A stretch of DNA of 64,000 nt from CAYFIW01 sp964500645 (GTDB lineage: Bacteria > Chloroflexota > Dehalococcoidia > Lucifugimonadales > UBA826): assembly GCA_964500645.1 (NCBI GenBank), contig CAZCOH010000006.1, positions 1-64,000 on the forward strand, in the 5' to 3' direction. Numbering within the stretch: position 1 is the first letter of the stretch; the number at the start of each line of letters is the position of its first letter. This document shows, one piece after another, positions 19,074 through 27,940 of this stretch. The notes below the pieces were generated by a model that saw only the letters and a list, made by a program, of their open reading frames with translations, was not told the origin of the DNA and did no database searches. The translations under genes and the position numbers were made by a program.

Positions 19074-20303
19074 CTAATTTTTAAGGCTGGGATGCACTGG
19101 TTTCTTAGTAAATATAAATATTAGGCTACCCAAAAAGCATATGACTCCGATTAACAAAAATGCATTTGTGTAATCTCCATATTTGTCGAACATCGAACCG
19201 GCTATAATTGGCCCAGCCATAGTCAACGCCATCATGGGAGCAGAGGAGATTCCCATGATTTTACCGAACGCTTTTCTTCCGAAGTAATCCCCTCTCATGG
19301 CTGTGGTTATTGGTGCACGTGCACCAAAACCTATTCCATAGATAACGGCGAAGATTAATGCTGTTGGTATTGACCGCACCATAACAGCCGACATAACACC
19401 TATGGATTGTAAGCATCCGAAGAGGCATACAGCATATCTTTTTGGTACACGGTCTCCGATCACTCCCCCAAACAATTGAGACAATCCACCTATACCCATA
19501 GAAACTCCCCATACAACAGCGGCAACTTCAAGAGACAACCCTTGCTGATTCAGGGCTAGAATCAAATGTACCATCATAGTAGCTGTTAACATCGAAGAAG
19601 CACCATGGCCTATTGATATAGTCCAGAAAACCTTTTCTCTTAGAGCCTCTCCTATACTGAAGTCAGGATCATTAGACACATTTGTGATTGTATTTTTATG
19701 GCTTGGATTACCTTCGGGTAGTTTATTCCCCTTGCCGTCAGGTATCTCTCCAATATCCTCCGGATTATTATGAATTATTTTCCAAATGGGGATAATTACT
19801 ACTAGGAATACAACTGACAATACCAAGGCTGTATTTCTCCATCCGAGACTCTCAGGTGAGATTATTATGGCCATAAGTGGGACAATCGCGAATGTGCCCA
19901 TGGAAAACCCAACTGCACCTATTGCCATAGCAAAACTTCTATTTCTATGGAACCAATTGTTTATTATTACAGTCATTGGAATCCATCCACCTAGACTGAC
20001 ACCCAGCATAGTTAGCATGTACGCTATATAAAACATCAAGGGATCGTTCCATTCAGATACCCCTGGAGTAAATGCTTGTACTTGATTAAGACAAAGATAT
20101 CCAATAGATGCGACACAGACACCCAAGATGGCCATTTTTTTGCCGCCATATTTATCAATTAGGTAACCGACAATTGGTGCTGCTATGCTGGACTCTAACT
20201 GTCCGAGCGAAAAGGCAAAAGACAACTGGCTTCTTGACCAACCAAAGTCTCTCTCAAGAGAATCAATCCACAGACCTGCTCCGCCAAAACCAGGACCCGA
20301 CAA
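19074..20303 (-). CDS. MFS transporter, monocarboxylate-transporter-like; true start probably upstream
   Basis: 409 aa from the first usable TTG at 20303. That start omits TM1. The frame stays open to a stop at 20433-20435, and the extra codons encode a clear TM1 with the family sequence Y-G-W-W-V-A-I-T-A-L-F-V directly joined to S-G-P-G-F-G-G-A-G. No ATG, GTG or TTG exists in that extension; ATT at 20375 is the best non-standard candidate. The rest is ordinary: D-K-Y-G-G-K-K between TM2 and TM3, F-H-R-N-R between TM4 and TM5, and a second half ending F-T-K-K-P. Probably an organic-acid carrier. Confidence 0.82.
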   Translation of the reverse strand: MSGPGFGGAGLWIDSLERDFGWSRSQLSFAFSLGQLESSIAAPIVGYLIDKYGGKKMAILGVCVASIGYLCLNQVQAFTPGVSEWNDPLMFYIAYMLTMLGVSLGGWIPMTVIINNWFHRNRSFAMAIGAVGFSMGTFAIVPLMAIIISPESLGWRNTALVLSVVFLVVIIPIWKIIHNNPEDIGEIPDGKGNKLPEGNPSHKNTITNVSNDPDFSIGEALREKVFWTISIGHGASSMLTATMMVHLILALNQQGLSLEVAAVVWGVSMGIGGLSQLFGGVIGDRVPKRYAVCLFGCLQSIGVMSAVMVRSIPTALIFAVIYGIGFGARAPITTAMRGDYFGRKAFGKIMGISSAPMMALTMAGPIIAGSMFDKYGDYTNAFLLIGVICFLGSLIFIFTKKPVHPSLKN

Positions 20304-20657
20304 AATGGCATTTACGAATAGTGCGGTGATAGCAACCCACCAACCGTAGAAAATATATCGATTTAGAATTTTAATGGTCCAATCACCGGTTATACGGTAT
20401 AGGGTACTTTTTCTAACACGTGAGTGTGAATGTTAACGATTTCTAAACAAGATTAGCAATACAAAAAAAGGTAAATTTGAGAATTATGTGATGTAATGTA
20501 GTCGTATTATGTACATTGACATATAAGGTTGATTCGTCTGAGACGAACCAAGACTTATTCCAAAACAAAATTACTGAGTTTTTCCAAGTCGTGGAAAATC
20601 AAATATGAATTGGTGTGTTCATAGTCATTTATGTGAAGTTTAGGTTGGGGCTAGGTT
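20304..20657. other. Longest spacer, partly an unannotated N-terminus
   Basis: From 20304 to 20432 the minus strand continues the MFS frame (TM1). From 20433 to 20657 I see no gene on either strand. The spacer holds a perfect 7-base inverted repeat, TTCGTCT-G-AGACGAA (20533-20547), and an 8-base palindrome ATGTACAT (20509-20516) which may be control sites for the MFS gene. Confidence 0.5.
20533..20547. promoter_or_regulatory. Operator-like palindrome
   Basis: TTCGTCT and AGACGAA are perfect inverted arms around one base, and three of the four next outward pairs also match. It lies between the reductive-dehalogenase-like gene and the MFS gene, both on the minus strand. No T-run follows on either strand, which favours a protein-binding site over a terminator. 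Confidence 0.35.
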
Positions 20658-21914
20658 CTATTCGTCTCCCCTGGAACTGTCCTCAATCTCCATTATCTTG
20701 CTCAGGTTTGCTCCAAACTCTGACAAGCTTTCTGAATCAATTCCACCCTTTTCTGTAACTTTTTCTTTAAATTTGTCGAAAAGCCAGTCTTCGCTTCTAC
20801 CTTTTGGTATTTCAAAGAATTCTGAATCAAATTTCGGTAGTTCTCCAGGACCGAAATATCCGCCTCTGTCTTCAAAAGCATATCCCTCAAGATTATCAGT
20901 ATTTTTGCCGAGTATTTCTCCTGTTTCCACGAAGTGAGTCATCACAGGTTCCATACCATATCTCTGTATTGGGCAGACTTTCATGCATACACCACAACCT
21001 TCGTATTTTGCCATTACAGGGCGGCATCGTTCATACATCAGCTTGTGTTTTTCAGCGCCTCTCCACCATACTTTTTCTCTGACTAGAGCTCTTCCTGGAC
21101 ACCTATTTACACAAACTTGGCATAGTTCACAAAATTTATGAATTCCATAATCTATTGGGTTGTCATATATCACTGGAGCATCTGTGGTGATTATCATAAG
21201 TCGTGACCTGGATCCAAAGTGCGGTGACAAAAGTTGTCCGTTTGCACCTAGCTGTCCTAAGCCTGCTTCGACAAACATAGGAATGTAGGGTGCGCTATTG
21301 TCATTGGGGCTATGTATCTGTGCTCTGTATCCTAGTTCCCTTATATGTTCAGCAAGTAAAATACCCTGCTTGTTCTCTTCTTCGTAGGCGCCGTAATGAG
21401 CGTATTCAGCTTCCATGCTAGGAATGGTTTGGGTCTGCCAGTAATCCTGCTCGTAGGCCAAACAGATGGCATGTTCAAATTTCACCCAACCTTTTTTGAC
21501 CTTGAATGTGTATCTTCGGTCATACCGTGTAAATCCTACTTCACCAAAGCCAAGTTCACGTGCTTTAATTCTTATTTCTTCGGTGATATCTGAGGTTGGA
21601 TCGGGGATACCAGTAGGTTCAAGGTTTGCAGACTTTTCAGCTATATCAACCATTGGTTTAGTAGCGTTAATATGGTGAGTTAGATATTCTGCCACTTCTT
21701 CTGAGAACACAGACCATGTCCAAGCTCTGTCAGCAGTTTTTTCAATGGATTGACTTTCAAGGGGCTGGGTCCTTGCATAAAAAGAGACATCTACTTCTCT
21801 TTTTGGTATTCCCGGAGTAGTGACAAGTTCCTCTGCTATAGGGATCGATACAGACCTCGTACCTAAGCTAGTTCCCGGTCGATTGACAATGTGGCTAACT
21901 TTCTTAAAAACCAT
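20658..21914 (-). CDS. Reductive-dehalogenase-like iron-sulfur protein, cytosolic
   Basis: 418 aa. The first [4Fe-4S] motif is C262-x2-C265-x2-C268-x3-C272-P and the second is C297 with C307-x2-C310-x3-C314-P, the RdhA arrangement. Upstream are the corrinoid-domain landmarks of RdhA/QueG relatives: L-G-F-G-E-V-G-F-T-R near 121, E-A-G-L-G-Q-L-G-A-N-G near 216 and G-S-R-S-R-L-M-I-I-T-T-D-A-P near 234. There is no Tat signal peptide and no adjacent RdhB anchor gene, so it is probably soluble and cobalamin-dependent. It could reduce halogenated organics or do another corrinoid reaction. The ATG has a GAGGAG site. Confidence 0.85.
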   Translation of the reverse strand: MVFKKVSHIVNRPGTSLGTRSVSIPIAEELVTTPGIPKREVDVSFYARTQPLESQSIEKTADRAWTWSVFSEEVAEYLTHHINATKPMVDIAEKSANLEPTGIPDPTSDITEEIRIKARELGFGEVGFTRYDRRYTFKVKKGWVKFEHAICLAYEQDYWQTQTIPSMEAEYAHYGAYEEENKQGILLAEHIRELGYRAQIHSPNDNSAPYIPMFVEAGLGQLGANGQLLSPHFGSRSRLMIITTDAPVIYDNPIDYGIHKFCELCQVCVNRCPGRALVREKVWWRGAEKHKLMYERCRPVMAKYEGCGVCMKVCPIQRYGMEPVMTHFVETGEILGKNTDNLEGYAFEDRGGYFGPGELPKFDSEFFEIPKGRSEDWLFDKFKEKVTEKGGIDSESLSEFGANLSKIMEIEDSSRGDE

Positions 21915-22046
21915 TCCGGTATCTCCTCACAGGCTAAAATTACTATATGTAACTAGCCGAAACTAAAAACCAAACTTTCAACTGCGTTGATCATAATTAT
22001 ATATATGCCAAATAGTCAAGATAGTTGATTAAGATAAAGTGTTAGC

Positions 22047-23498
22047 TTATTTAAGTCTACTTAACGGACCTACTGGGGCCGTACGAAGAGTCGGGTAGTT
22101 ACTATTCAAAAGAGTTGTGTCTCCGACCCTATCAACTTCCTCCCACATTTTGGTAGCCATTGATATAAGTACAGGCTTGTTAACCTCATCGGGCGCTAAG
22201 TTGTTCATTTCAAAAGGATCAGCTTTCAGGTCGTAAAGTTCATCCACTCCCCCTGGGTTAAATATGTATTTCCAGTTGTCTTCCCAAGTGATTCTTTGAG
22301 TATACATGTATCTCTGAGAGAAGAATTCTGAATGACATCTTTTCCATTCTTGTGGGTTGTGATTATTTTCGAGAACACATTTTAAACTTTTACCATGAAT
22401 TTCATTCCGATATTTTAATCCAGCGTATTCAAGTAATGTAGGAGCGATGTCGACAGTACTTACCTTTATATTTTCCGTTTCGTCTACGTGACCTCCATGT
22501 GGAGGTTTTATTATCAAAGGGATGTTGTAGACTTCCTCATACCCGGTTGCAACACCTTTTGTTAGTAGTCCGTGGGCACTTAGCATATCACCGTGGTCAC
22601 TAGTAAAAATGATCAGAGTATCTTCGTAGACGTTATTGTCTTTGAGTAAGTTCACTACTCTCTCTACTTGACTGTCAATGTACGTTACGGACGAATAATA
22701 AGATGCCAGAATTCTTTTCCATTGATAATCACTTAATCCTGACCACACTGAATGCATTCTCTTTAAAACTTCTGGTTTTGTATCTAGGGTATCGTTGAAA
22801 CTGGGGCTTAAGGAAATTTGGTCAATATCGTATGTGTCAATAATCTCTTCTGGGGCAAGATATGGATCATGAGGCTCCAATACAGAAATAAAACAAGTGA
22901 ATGGCACATCACGGCCTTTATCATTCAAGTGATTTTCAATAAAGGAAATACCTTCATTAAATGCGGGATGAGATATATTGGACTCCCCTGATATGTCAGC
23001 TGATAGCAACATGTCTTCGTACCCGTCGGTTTGTAGAGTGATCTGGTTTTTGAGAGTGACTTCTTCGTGATAGCCTTCCTCACCCAATTTCCTGCGATCC
23101 AACATCAAGTTGTTTACTGAAACGTTGTATTCGTGCCATCCAAAATTGGACAAATCATCGCTTTGCTCAACATGCCATTTTCCAAAATAACCGTTGTTGT
23201 ATCCTGCATCTGAAAGTAGATCTGCAAAGTGAGTAAACCTACCAGCTGGTGCGTCAATCCATTCTGGAGTATGGGCGTGGGTCACGTCCCAAATGCCATG
23301 GGTGGAAGGATATAGACTTGTCATTAATGAAGCTCTTGCAGGCGAACAAATTGCGTTGGTAGTGTGACAATTTTCAAATTTAGTGCCTTCTGAACTTATT
23401 AAATCTAGTGTAGGAGTTCTGCACTGACTATTGTCACGTAGAGAATTAGCATTAGCGTGATCAGCCATAATTATTAATATATTAGGTTTTTTAGTCAT
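22047..23498 (-). CDS. Sulfatase family hydrolase
   Basis: 483 aa. The formylglycine motif C51-S-P-A-R55 followed by S-L-Y-P-S-T-H-G is intact. Metal-binding segments are I-M-A-D-H near residue 11 and T-S-D-H-G-D-M near 300. There is no signal peptide, suggesting a cytoplasmic enzyme acting on imported sulfated compounds, or a phosphonate/phosphodiester hydrolase of the same fold. No formylglycine-generating enzyme gene is in the window. It sits downstream of an NHL-repeat gene across a strong hairpin. Confidence 0.9.
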   Translation of the reverse strand: MTKKPNILIIMADHANANSLRDNSQCRTPTLDLISSEGTKFENCHTTNAICSPARASLMTSLYPSTHGIWDVTHAHTPEWIDAPAGRFTHFADLLSDAGYNNGYFGKWHVEQSDDLSNFGWHEYNVSVNNLMLDRRKLGEEGYHEEVTLKNQITLQTDGYEDMLLSADISGESNISHPAFNEGISFIENHLNDKGRDVPFTCFISVLEPHDPYLAPEEIIDTYDIDQISLSPSFNDTLDTKPEVLKRMHSVWSGLSDYQWKRILASYYSSVTYIDSQVERVVNLLKDNNVYEDTLIIFTSDHGDMLSAHGLLTKGVATGYEEVYNIPLIIKPPHGGHVDETENIKVSTVDIAPTLLEYAGLKYRNEIHGKSLKCVLENNHNPQEWKRCHSEFFSQRYMYTQRITWEDNWKYIFNPGGVDELYDLKADPFEMNNLAPDEVNKPVLISMATKMWEEVDRVGDTTLLNSNYPTLRTAPVGPLSRLK

Positions 23499-23522
23499 CG
23501 GCTGATATATCCTTTTTTAATA

Positions 23523-23559
23523 GCAAAGGGGACCCAGCATTAAACTAGGTCCCCTTTGC
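23523..23559 (-). terminator. Strong hairpin between NHL gene and sulfatase gene
   Basis: A perfect 12-base inverted repeat, GCAAAGGGGACC (23523-23534) and GGTCCCCTTTGC (23548-23559), encloses a 13-base loop. It begins 18 bases after the NHL gene stop on the minus strand. It lacks a clean U-run on that strand, so it may be an mRNA-stabilising or partial terminator hairpin. Confidence 0.55.
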
Positions 23560-23577
23560 CCTTTCTTTGAATTAACC

Positions 23578-24606
23578 CTATACGGTTGTTAAAGAGTGGT
23601 TTCTCATGGGAGGAGCGATACTATTTTCGTCAAGCTCTATAGACTCTTTTTGATACACTTGAAGTCTGTAAGAATGATGGTCCGCAACACAAATTCTGAA
23701 CTTATTGTCAACCCTTACCGATGTTGGACTCCTGAAGTATTTCTCTTCTTCTAAGTTTGTCATCTCTCGTAGCCTATTGGCATAGGCATTGGTCATCATG
23801 TAATCCCTCGCTACTCTGGAGAGCGTAGCGTCGCCAGAAAATTTCCATACGTACCTACCAGTGCTATCGTAAACTATGACTCTGTCGTTGTTCCAATCTG
23901 TGGTGTAAATGTCGCCATGTAGGTCGACTGATACGCTAGTTGGCCTACTAATGCATACTCCATCTGGGGTTTCGCCTTTAAGGCTCATTTTAAGATCGCC
24001 TTCGTGCGAATACCGTTGTATTCTGTCATTTCCCCAGTCAGCCACATAAATGTCACCAAGTTCATCCACATGTAGACCCCATGGATTCTTTAATTCAGAA
24101 TCGCCTTCTCCCTCTGAGCCGAATTCACTGACAAACTTACCATCAGGGCTATATTTTTGTATTCTGCTATTGCCAGAATCAGCCACAACAATATTTCCTT
24201 CTGGGTCAAATGCGATTCCAGTCGGAGCGGTGAATTCCCCTTTACCGTTTCCCTCTGTTCCCCACCTGGACACAAATTTCCCATCAGGGTCGAATTTACT
24301 TATCTTGTGTGTTGCCTCATCACTAACGTATATATTTCCTTCACAGTCTGTAATAATTTGAACTGGCCATTGGAATTGGCCATCATCTGTACCATAGCCA
24401 CCTATTTGAACAAGGTCATCTGTTAATCTTTCCGCATCATCAAACGTCCAGACTCGGATGAAGGCTCCCCCAGATGTGCGGCATAGGATAAATATTTTTT
24501 CGTCTGGACCAAAGGCTATGTCATATGGATAGTTACAAACTCTTCTCATTCCAAGAGTTTTTAGGTATGGATAGCCAGCTCTCAAAAGCCCTAGTGGTCT
24601 GCTCAT
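23578..24606 (-). CDS. NHL-repeat beta-propeller protein
   Basis: 342 aa with about six NHL repeats. Recurring units read G-x-F-x-x-P-x-G-I-A-x-D-x-x-G-N-I-x-V-A-D-S-x-N-x-R-I-Q-K-Y, for example at residues about 120-150, 167-197 and 215-245. No signal peptide is visible, so it is cytosolic or leaves by another route. NHL propellers bind ligands or act as peptidylglycine-lyase-like enzymes; the function here is not recognisable. The ATG follows AAGGGGAAA. Confidence 0.8.
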   Translation of the reverse strand: MSRPLGLLRAGYPYLKTLGMRRVCNYPYDIAFGPDEKIFILCRTSGGAFIRVWTFDDAERLTDDLVQIGGYGTDDGQFQWPVQIITDCEGNIYVSDEATHKISKFDPDGKFVSRWGTEGNGKGEFTAPTGIAFDPEGNIVVADSGNSRIQKYSPDGKFVSEFGSEGEGDSELKNPWGLHVDELGDIYVADWGNDRIQRYSHEGDLKMSLKGETPDGVCISRPTSVSVDLHGDIYTTDWNNDRVIVYDSTGRYVWKFSGDATLSRVARDYMMTNAYANRLREMTNLEEEKYFRSPTSVRVDNKFRICVADHHSYRLQVYQKESIELDENSIAPPMRNHSLTTV

Positions 24607-24637
24607 TTAATTTCCCCTTGCATCAGGATGGATCAAA

Positions 24638-25774
24638 TTAATTCAAAAATGGGTCTATTTGCTCGTAATGCCCTCTGACTATTGGTTTGGATTCAACTCC
24701 TAGCCATTGCTCGAGCAGTGTGGCATAAATACCTCTGTAATCAATTGTGTGCTTCAGATCTTCACCATGTTCCCAATCTGCGGGGTCTAAAGAAGGATAT
24801 TCGGAATAGAATCCTCCCTTGACGTTTTTTCCTATCAGGAAAGCACCACCGCCGGAACCATGGTCTGTACCACTACCATTGTCGCGCATCCTTCTTCCGA
24901 ATTCAGTGAATACGAGTATTGCAACATCGTCTGCGGCATCATGCTCTTCAAGGTCATCCATGAAGTCCGCTATAGCACCCGAAAGATCTCTCATAAGGCC
25001 AGGGTGGGCTAGCATTTCATTTGCGTGATGATCATATCCACCGTGGTTGGTATAAAAAACTCTAGTCCCTAGGCCAGCAAGATGTATTCGGGCCACATCC
25101 TTTAGGCTCTTGGCAATCGGATTATCTGCATATTCCACGCTAGAAGTGTAGGAATCAGCCACGTCGGAAAGCATATCTGCTCCCTTTAATATATCGATTC
25201 CTGTTTTTCCAATATATTCTGAAACCGGACCGGTTCCGATTGCTTGTCCGTATATGTTTTTGAATGCCTGTATGGACCTATCTCTCAGCTGAGCTTTTTC
25301 AATATCATTCATCACGCCGTAACCATCAATGTCACCTATTGACGTGACAGGAACTCCGGCCACGGACATAGCGCGAGGTAATCCTCTACCTATATTGACA
25401 CCGGTCAGTACATTTTCCTGGTTTGGATCCAGTTCTTTCACCGCCAATCCTAACCAACCTTCTGTACCAATCTTGTCTGGCTCGCAAGTGTGCCATATGT
25501 CCATTCCTCGGAAGTGTGAACGGTTAGAATCTGGATATCCTATCCCCTGTATTATTCCCAGTTTTCCATTATCAAACAAAGGTTTTAAAGCCGCATTATT
25601 TGGATTAAATGCTAGGGTGTCATTGATTGGAATAACTTCATCTTGTTTTATAACAACTTTTTTTCGCGCGTCGTAATAGTGCCCATTTGTGTACGGGACT
25701 ATAGTGTTCATAAAGTCGTTTCCCCCAGTGAGTTGGATTACTACTAGGACTTTTTCCTTATTTTCTGTAACCAT
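24638..25774 (-). CDS. DUF1501 family protein
   Basis: 378 aa. Family landmarks are V-I-Q-L-T-G-G-N-D near residue 12, S-H-F-R-G-M-D-I-W near 90 and T-E-F-G-R-R-M-R-D-N-G-S-G-T-D-H-G near 272, the alkaline-phosphatase-like metal site of DUF1501. Many relatives carry a Tat signal peptide; none is seen here. It lies 47 bases downstream of a DUF1800 gene. The two families are a recurrent pair of unknown role, possibly in cell-surface or extracellular polymer metabolism. Confidence 0.88.
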   Translation of the reverse strand: MVTENKEKVLVVIQLTGGNDFMNTIVPYTNGHYYDARKKVVIKQDEVIPINDTLAFNPNNAALKPLFDNGKLGIIQGIGYPDSNRSHFRGMDIWHTCEPDKIGTEGWLGLAVKELDPNQENVLTGVNIGRGLPRAMSVAGVPVTSIGDIDGYGVMNDIEKAQLRDRSIQAFKNIYGQAIGTGPVSEYIGKTGIDILKGADMLSDVADSYTSSVEYADNPIAKSLKDVARIHLAGLGTRVFYTNHGGYDHHANEMLAHPGLMRDLSGAIADFMDDLEEHDAADDVAILVFTEFGRRMRDNGSGTDHGSGGGAFLIGKNVKGGFYSEYPSLDPADWEHGEDLKHTIDYRGIYATLLEQWLGVESKPIVRGHYEQIDPFLN

Positions 25775-25821
25775 TCTTCCCTTGCTCCCGTTTTAGGTTA
25801 TAAATCTGATGCTAATTGTAA

Positions 25822-27183
25822 TCAGGCGTATTGGTAATCTACGGTGGAGACTATCATTTTTATCAAGTCCGTCATATCTGAAGATTCATCGGATGTTTTT
25901 AGTCCTGATACATATTCCACTAATTCGCCGTGAGTGTTTTGGCTTACTTGTACTCCACCAAGTAGGTCCAAACATCTATCCACTAATTGTTTAGGATCAT
26001 CATCAAGACTTCCTGCTCTGTCAATTAATTCCCTGACTCCAGGGCTTTCGTCGTCACTGAATTCAGTTGACGCAAAATTTATTCTCTCGCTTAAAGTACC
26101 GGAATCGATCCATTCGGTACCCGTATGCCAGCCTTCAACTGTGGGAGGGTTCAGCAGACTTTGTCCCATCACCGTAAGCGCCCCTATATAGGATTCTAGC
26201 CCAGGCTTAATTTCCCTGAAATTGCCTACCTGTTTTATTACCCCTGCCACTAGTTCCGTAGGACTTTTTACCTTGTTTTTATTTATGGATTCTTTGAACT
26301 CTTCAGAATTGAATAGTTCTTTAAGTACTGATCGCATATTTCCATCTGAATCAGCAAAAGTCTTAGCCAAATGATTTACAAGGTCTGGGCTTCTGGGAGG
26401 CTCTATATTCCAAGCTGGAACCTGTGGTTCATCTTCTACAAAGAAATTGCAAAGATGACGTGATACAAATTTGGCGGTAGCATCCCGTTTGACTATGATG
26501 TCGATGATATCTTCGCCATTGAAATTTCCTTTCTGTCCCAGAAATGTTTTTTCGTCGTTGTCATGGTCATCAGGGTGAAATTCGAACCTAGCAGGATAAT
26601 GTCCCTGAGGATAAATTGGTATAGGTTGGCTGAATGTCCAGCCAGTGAATGCTCTGGAAGCATTCTTTATGTCGTCTTCAGTGTAATTCCCCACTCCCAT
26701 CGAGAACAATTCAAGTAGCTCTCTTCCGTAATTCTCATTTATTTCTGATTTATGATTTTCATTATTATCAAGCCAATAAATCATGGCCGGATCTTTTGAT
26801 AATTCGACGAGTATATTTCTAAAATTGCTTAGTCCAACTCGTCTAAACATATCAATCTCTGTAAATATTGATGGTCCATGTTCACTTTTCCCCCATGCGA
26901 CAGGGAATATATGGTGGAGGAATAGGGCCATTTTTTCTTCTAGTGGTCTCTTTGTATTGATCATTCTAAAAAGCCATTTTCCAACATATGGCGGAACACC
27001 TTCACCCGAGTAGTATCTATTTATGAATCTGTCATCTATCTCCTCGGTATTTTCTGGGTTCACGAGTTCTTCTACGATGCTTTCGTAGGTCCTGTTTTGT
27101 GTGAAATAGTCCAGTTCAGATGGGGTTGCTCCAAAACCGGCTCTTCTCATCAGATGGGCAACTTGGGCTCTGTCAGACTTCAT
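25822..27183 (-). CDS. DUF1800 family protein
   Basis: 453 aa. The N-terminal L-M-R-R-A-G-F-G-A-T-P-S-E and the L-F-S-M-G-V-G-N-Y-T-E-D-D segment near residue 160 followed by A-R-A-F-T-G-W are diagnostic. P-P-T-V-E-G-W-H-T-G-T-E-W near 348 is the C-terminal family motif. The ATG has an AGGAGG site. It precedes DUF1501 as in most genomes with this pair. Molecular function unknown. Confidence 0.88.
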   Translation of the reverse strand: MKSDRAQVAHLMRRAGFGATPSELDYFTQNRTYESIVEELVNPENTEEIDDRFINRYYSGEGVPPYVGKWLFRMINTKRPLEEKMALFLHHIFPVAWGKSEHGPSIFTEIDMFRRVGLSNFRNILVELSKDPAMIYWLDNNENHKSEINENYGRELLELFSMGVGNYTEDDIKNASRAFTGWTFSQPIPIYPQGHYPARFEFHPDDHDNDEKTFLGQKGNFNGEDIIDIIVKRDATAKFVSRHLCNFFVEDEPQVPAWNIEPPRSPDLVNHLAKTFADSDGNMRSVLKELFNSEEFKESINKNKVKSPTELVAGVIKQVGNFREIKPGLESYIGALTVMGQSLLNPPTVEGWHTGTEWIDSGTLSERINFASTEFSDDESPGVRELIDRAGSLDDDPKQLVDRCLDLLGGVQVSQNTHGELVEYVSGLKTSDESSDMTDLIKMIVSTVDYQYA

Positions 27184-27252
27184 TTGACATTCCTCCTATC
27201 GTCCTATGATGTTCAACATCATAGCCTTTATCACTTAAGTAGTGTTTTGTAT

Positions 27253-27900
27253 TCAGCCTAACTTTGAAAGTACATCTGCAGGTGTTGTCCGTGTTATTAC
27301 CAGAATAGCTACAGATACGATACTTGCTGCAACTAAACTGTTAATAGTCCCCACCTTTCGAAGACAAAATTTATCATAACTTGCGATCAAAATACAGAAT
27401 ATTGCAGATACTAATGCCCCGGCGAATAACCCAGTTGCACCGGTAATTATTACTGTTCTGGGTACAAGGATCAGTGCCCTGAAAAAGCCATCCACAATAG
27501 CCTCAATGGTTCCAAAATTACTTGCAGAGACTCCCATGAAGTAAACGGCTAATGGCAGCATCGCTCCTGTGATTAATGGTAGGCCTATTGTTACTGAGAA
27601 AAACACAATGACCCAAAAGACTTTACCTCTGTCATTGTCGGAATTTCGGCTAATCCACTGAACTAGTAAATGACCAATAATAATCCCCCCGACACCACCT
27701 GCAAAACCGAAGAATATTGCTGACCTCAATGGGAGATGAACAGGGGTATATATTAATTCGTTAACCCTAGTAAGGGCGATGATAAAGACTAGGGAGATTC
27801 CCAAGGAAAACATTATTGGCAATATGACTAGCCGTAGTTTCAAAACTTCTAGCTTATAAGCTTGTAGGCGTTCTATTGCGTTGGAATTCGTTTCCTGCAT
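27253..27900 (-). CDS. Polytopic membrane protein, unknown
   Basis: 215 aa with about five hydrophobic helices at residues roughly 24-45, 60-85, 95-125, 135-165 and 185-207, and a hydrophilic N-terminus rich in charged residues. I do not recognise the family. It lies 40 bases after the peptide ABC ATPase gene on the same strand. TATACA lies three bases upstream of the ATG with TTTATT 17 bases before it and no ribosome site, so it may have its own leaderless promoter. Confidence 0.7.
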   Translation of the reverse strand: MQETNSNAIERLQAYKLEVLKLRLVILPIMFSLGISLVFIIALTRVNELIYTPVHLPLRSAIFFGFAGGVGGIIIGHLLVQWISRNSDNDRGKVFWVIVFFSVTIGLPLITGAMLPLAVYFMGVSASNFGTIEAIVDGFFRALILVPRTVIITGATGLFAGALVSAIFCILIASYDKFCLRKVGTINSLVAASIVSVAILVITRTTPADVLSKLG

Positions 27901-27940
27901 TTTTGTATAAAGTTAGAGTTAAATTAAATAAACCTTATTA

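Noticed and set aside
20509..20516. ATGTACAT as a CarH-type TGTACA operator
   Set aside because: An 8-base palindrome is expected by chance, it is 40 kb from the regulator, and the XRE domain need not read a MerR-type site.
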